Assembly: GCA_015478675.1 (NCBI GenBank)
Contig: JADMIH010000002.1
Span: 14,233-78,232 of the forward strand
DNA: 64,000 nt
Direction of reading: 5' to 3'
Source: Chloroflexota bacterium
Lineage (GTDB): Bacteria; Chloroflexota; Chloroflexia; QHBQ01; JADMIH01
Position numbers and translations under genes: made by a program. This document shows, piece after piece, positions 63,785-64,000 of this stretch (its first letter is position 1; each line of letters starts with the position of its first letter). A model generated the notes under the pieces. The model ran no database searches, was not told where the DNA came from, and saw only the letters and a program-made list of their open reading frames with translations.

Positions 63785-64000
63785 TCATGCTGCGATACGA
63801 TACAGTCGCTCGAACGCCGATTGGCGTGTTCTGGCATGTGGGCGTTCATCTAGCCAATCGCTGACTCTCATCAGGTTGATCGACGAGGCCACCGCCAGAT
63901 GCTGCAGGCGCGTTTTCGCTAAGCCCATATACCGAGCCCGTCGCACGCTACACACCCTCACCCCCTGCGATATTGTACCTTCGATCCCCGCCCGTTTGGC
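63785..64000 (-). CDS. IS1182-family transposase, C-terminal part (cut by window)
   Basis: The minus-strand frame enters at base 64000 and ends at TGA 63787-63785, giving 71 residues. It matches the C-terminal region of IS1182-type DDE transposases: RAGIEGTISQGV ... RRARYMGLAKTRLQHLAVASSINLMRVSDWLDERP. The catalytic Glu lies in the first motif. The remaining transposase and the left end of the element lie outside the window. Confidence 0.85.
   Translation of the reverse strand, partial: AKRAGIEGTISQGVRVCSVRRARYMGLAKTRLQHLAVASSINLMRVSDWLDERPHARTRQSAFERLYRIAA

Overview
The window looks like a large plasmid, chromid or integrated conjugative element (or the chromosomal region carrying one) from a bacterium with about 55-58% GC. 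The best guess is Chloroflexota (Thermomicrobia/Ktedonobacteria type). This rests on the gene mix: a Gram-positive-style type IV secretion system (T4SS) with PrgI-, VirB4- and VirB6-like proteins, a SARP/BTAD regulator, lipoproteins with Thr/Pro linkers, and IS630, IS200/IS605 and IS1182 elements. The lineage is an inference. No rRNA or tRNA gene was found.

Layout. 1-8.4 kb is ordinary accessory metabolism and signalling: two tandem orphan response regulators, an aminoglycoside-phosphotransferase-fold kinase, a DesK/NarX-type two-component system, a cytochrome P450 and a DUF885 hydrolase. 8.4-25 kb is the first half of the element's core: an HTH protein, a RavA/ViaA-like MoxR ATPase plus VWA pair followed by an HExxH protein, an SF2 helicase, a run of small unknown proteins split by nested insertion sequences (an unclassified IS inside an IS630), a second-type DnaA and a SARP-like regulator. 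25-47.6 kb is one long minus-strand T4SS region. In transcription order it encodes two lipoproteins (beta-propeller, M23 peptidase), a Cna-like surface protein, a VirB6/TrbL protein, a secreted B-repeat protein, then (after an IS200/IS605 insertion) a membrane protein with a sortase-like domain, a PMT-type glycosyltransferase, a pilin, PrgI, VirB4, a large VirD4-like protein lacking Walker residues, and a membrane rhodanese with an in-frame UGA at its catalytic position. 47.9-55 kb carries an unknown protein, a double-HTH protein and an operon with a UDG-like protein, a WGR-ATP-dependent DNA ligase and an HExxH protein. 55-64 kb is a defence-like island: an ORF6C-HEPN fusion, an Avs-like nuclease-STAND NTPase, a 13-repeat protein (with a decayed relative at 49.4 kb) and a partial IS1182.

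Two shared regulatory signals tie the element together. A 22-bp palindrome (TGATAC-N10-GTATCA) overlapping a perfect -35 box occurs at four promoters: those of the MoxR operon, the small-protein operon, the 48-kb gene and the ligase operon. Separately, two promoters that would drive the T4SS operons (33.3 and 47.8 kb) have no -35 box. Instead they carry paired GTGACGC heptamers 11 bp apart and 9 bp upstream of the -10, the architecture expected for a SARP-type activator such as the one encoded at 23.8 kb.

The most unusual points are the candidate selenocysteine rhodanese with a SECIS-like hairpin, the two element-wide regulons, the VirD4-like protein without ATPase motifs, and the repeat protein next to an Avs-like gene.
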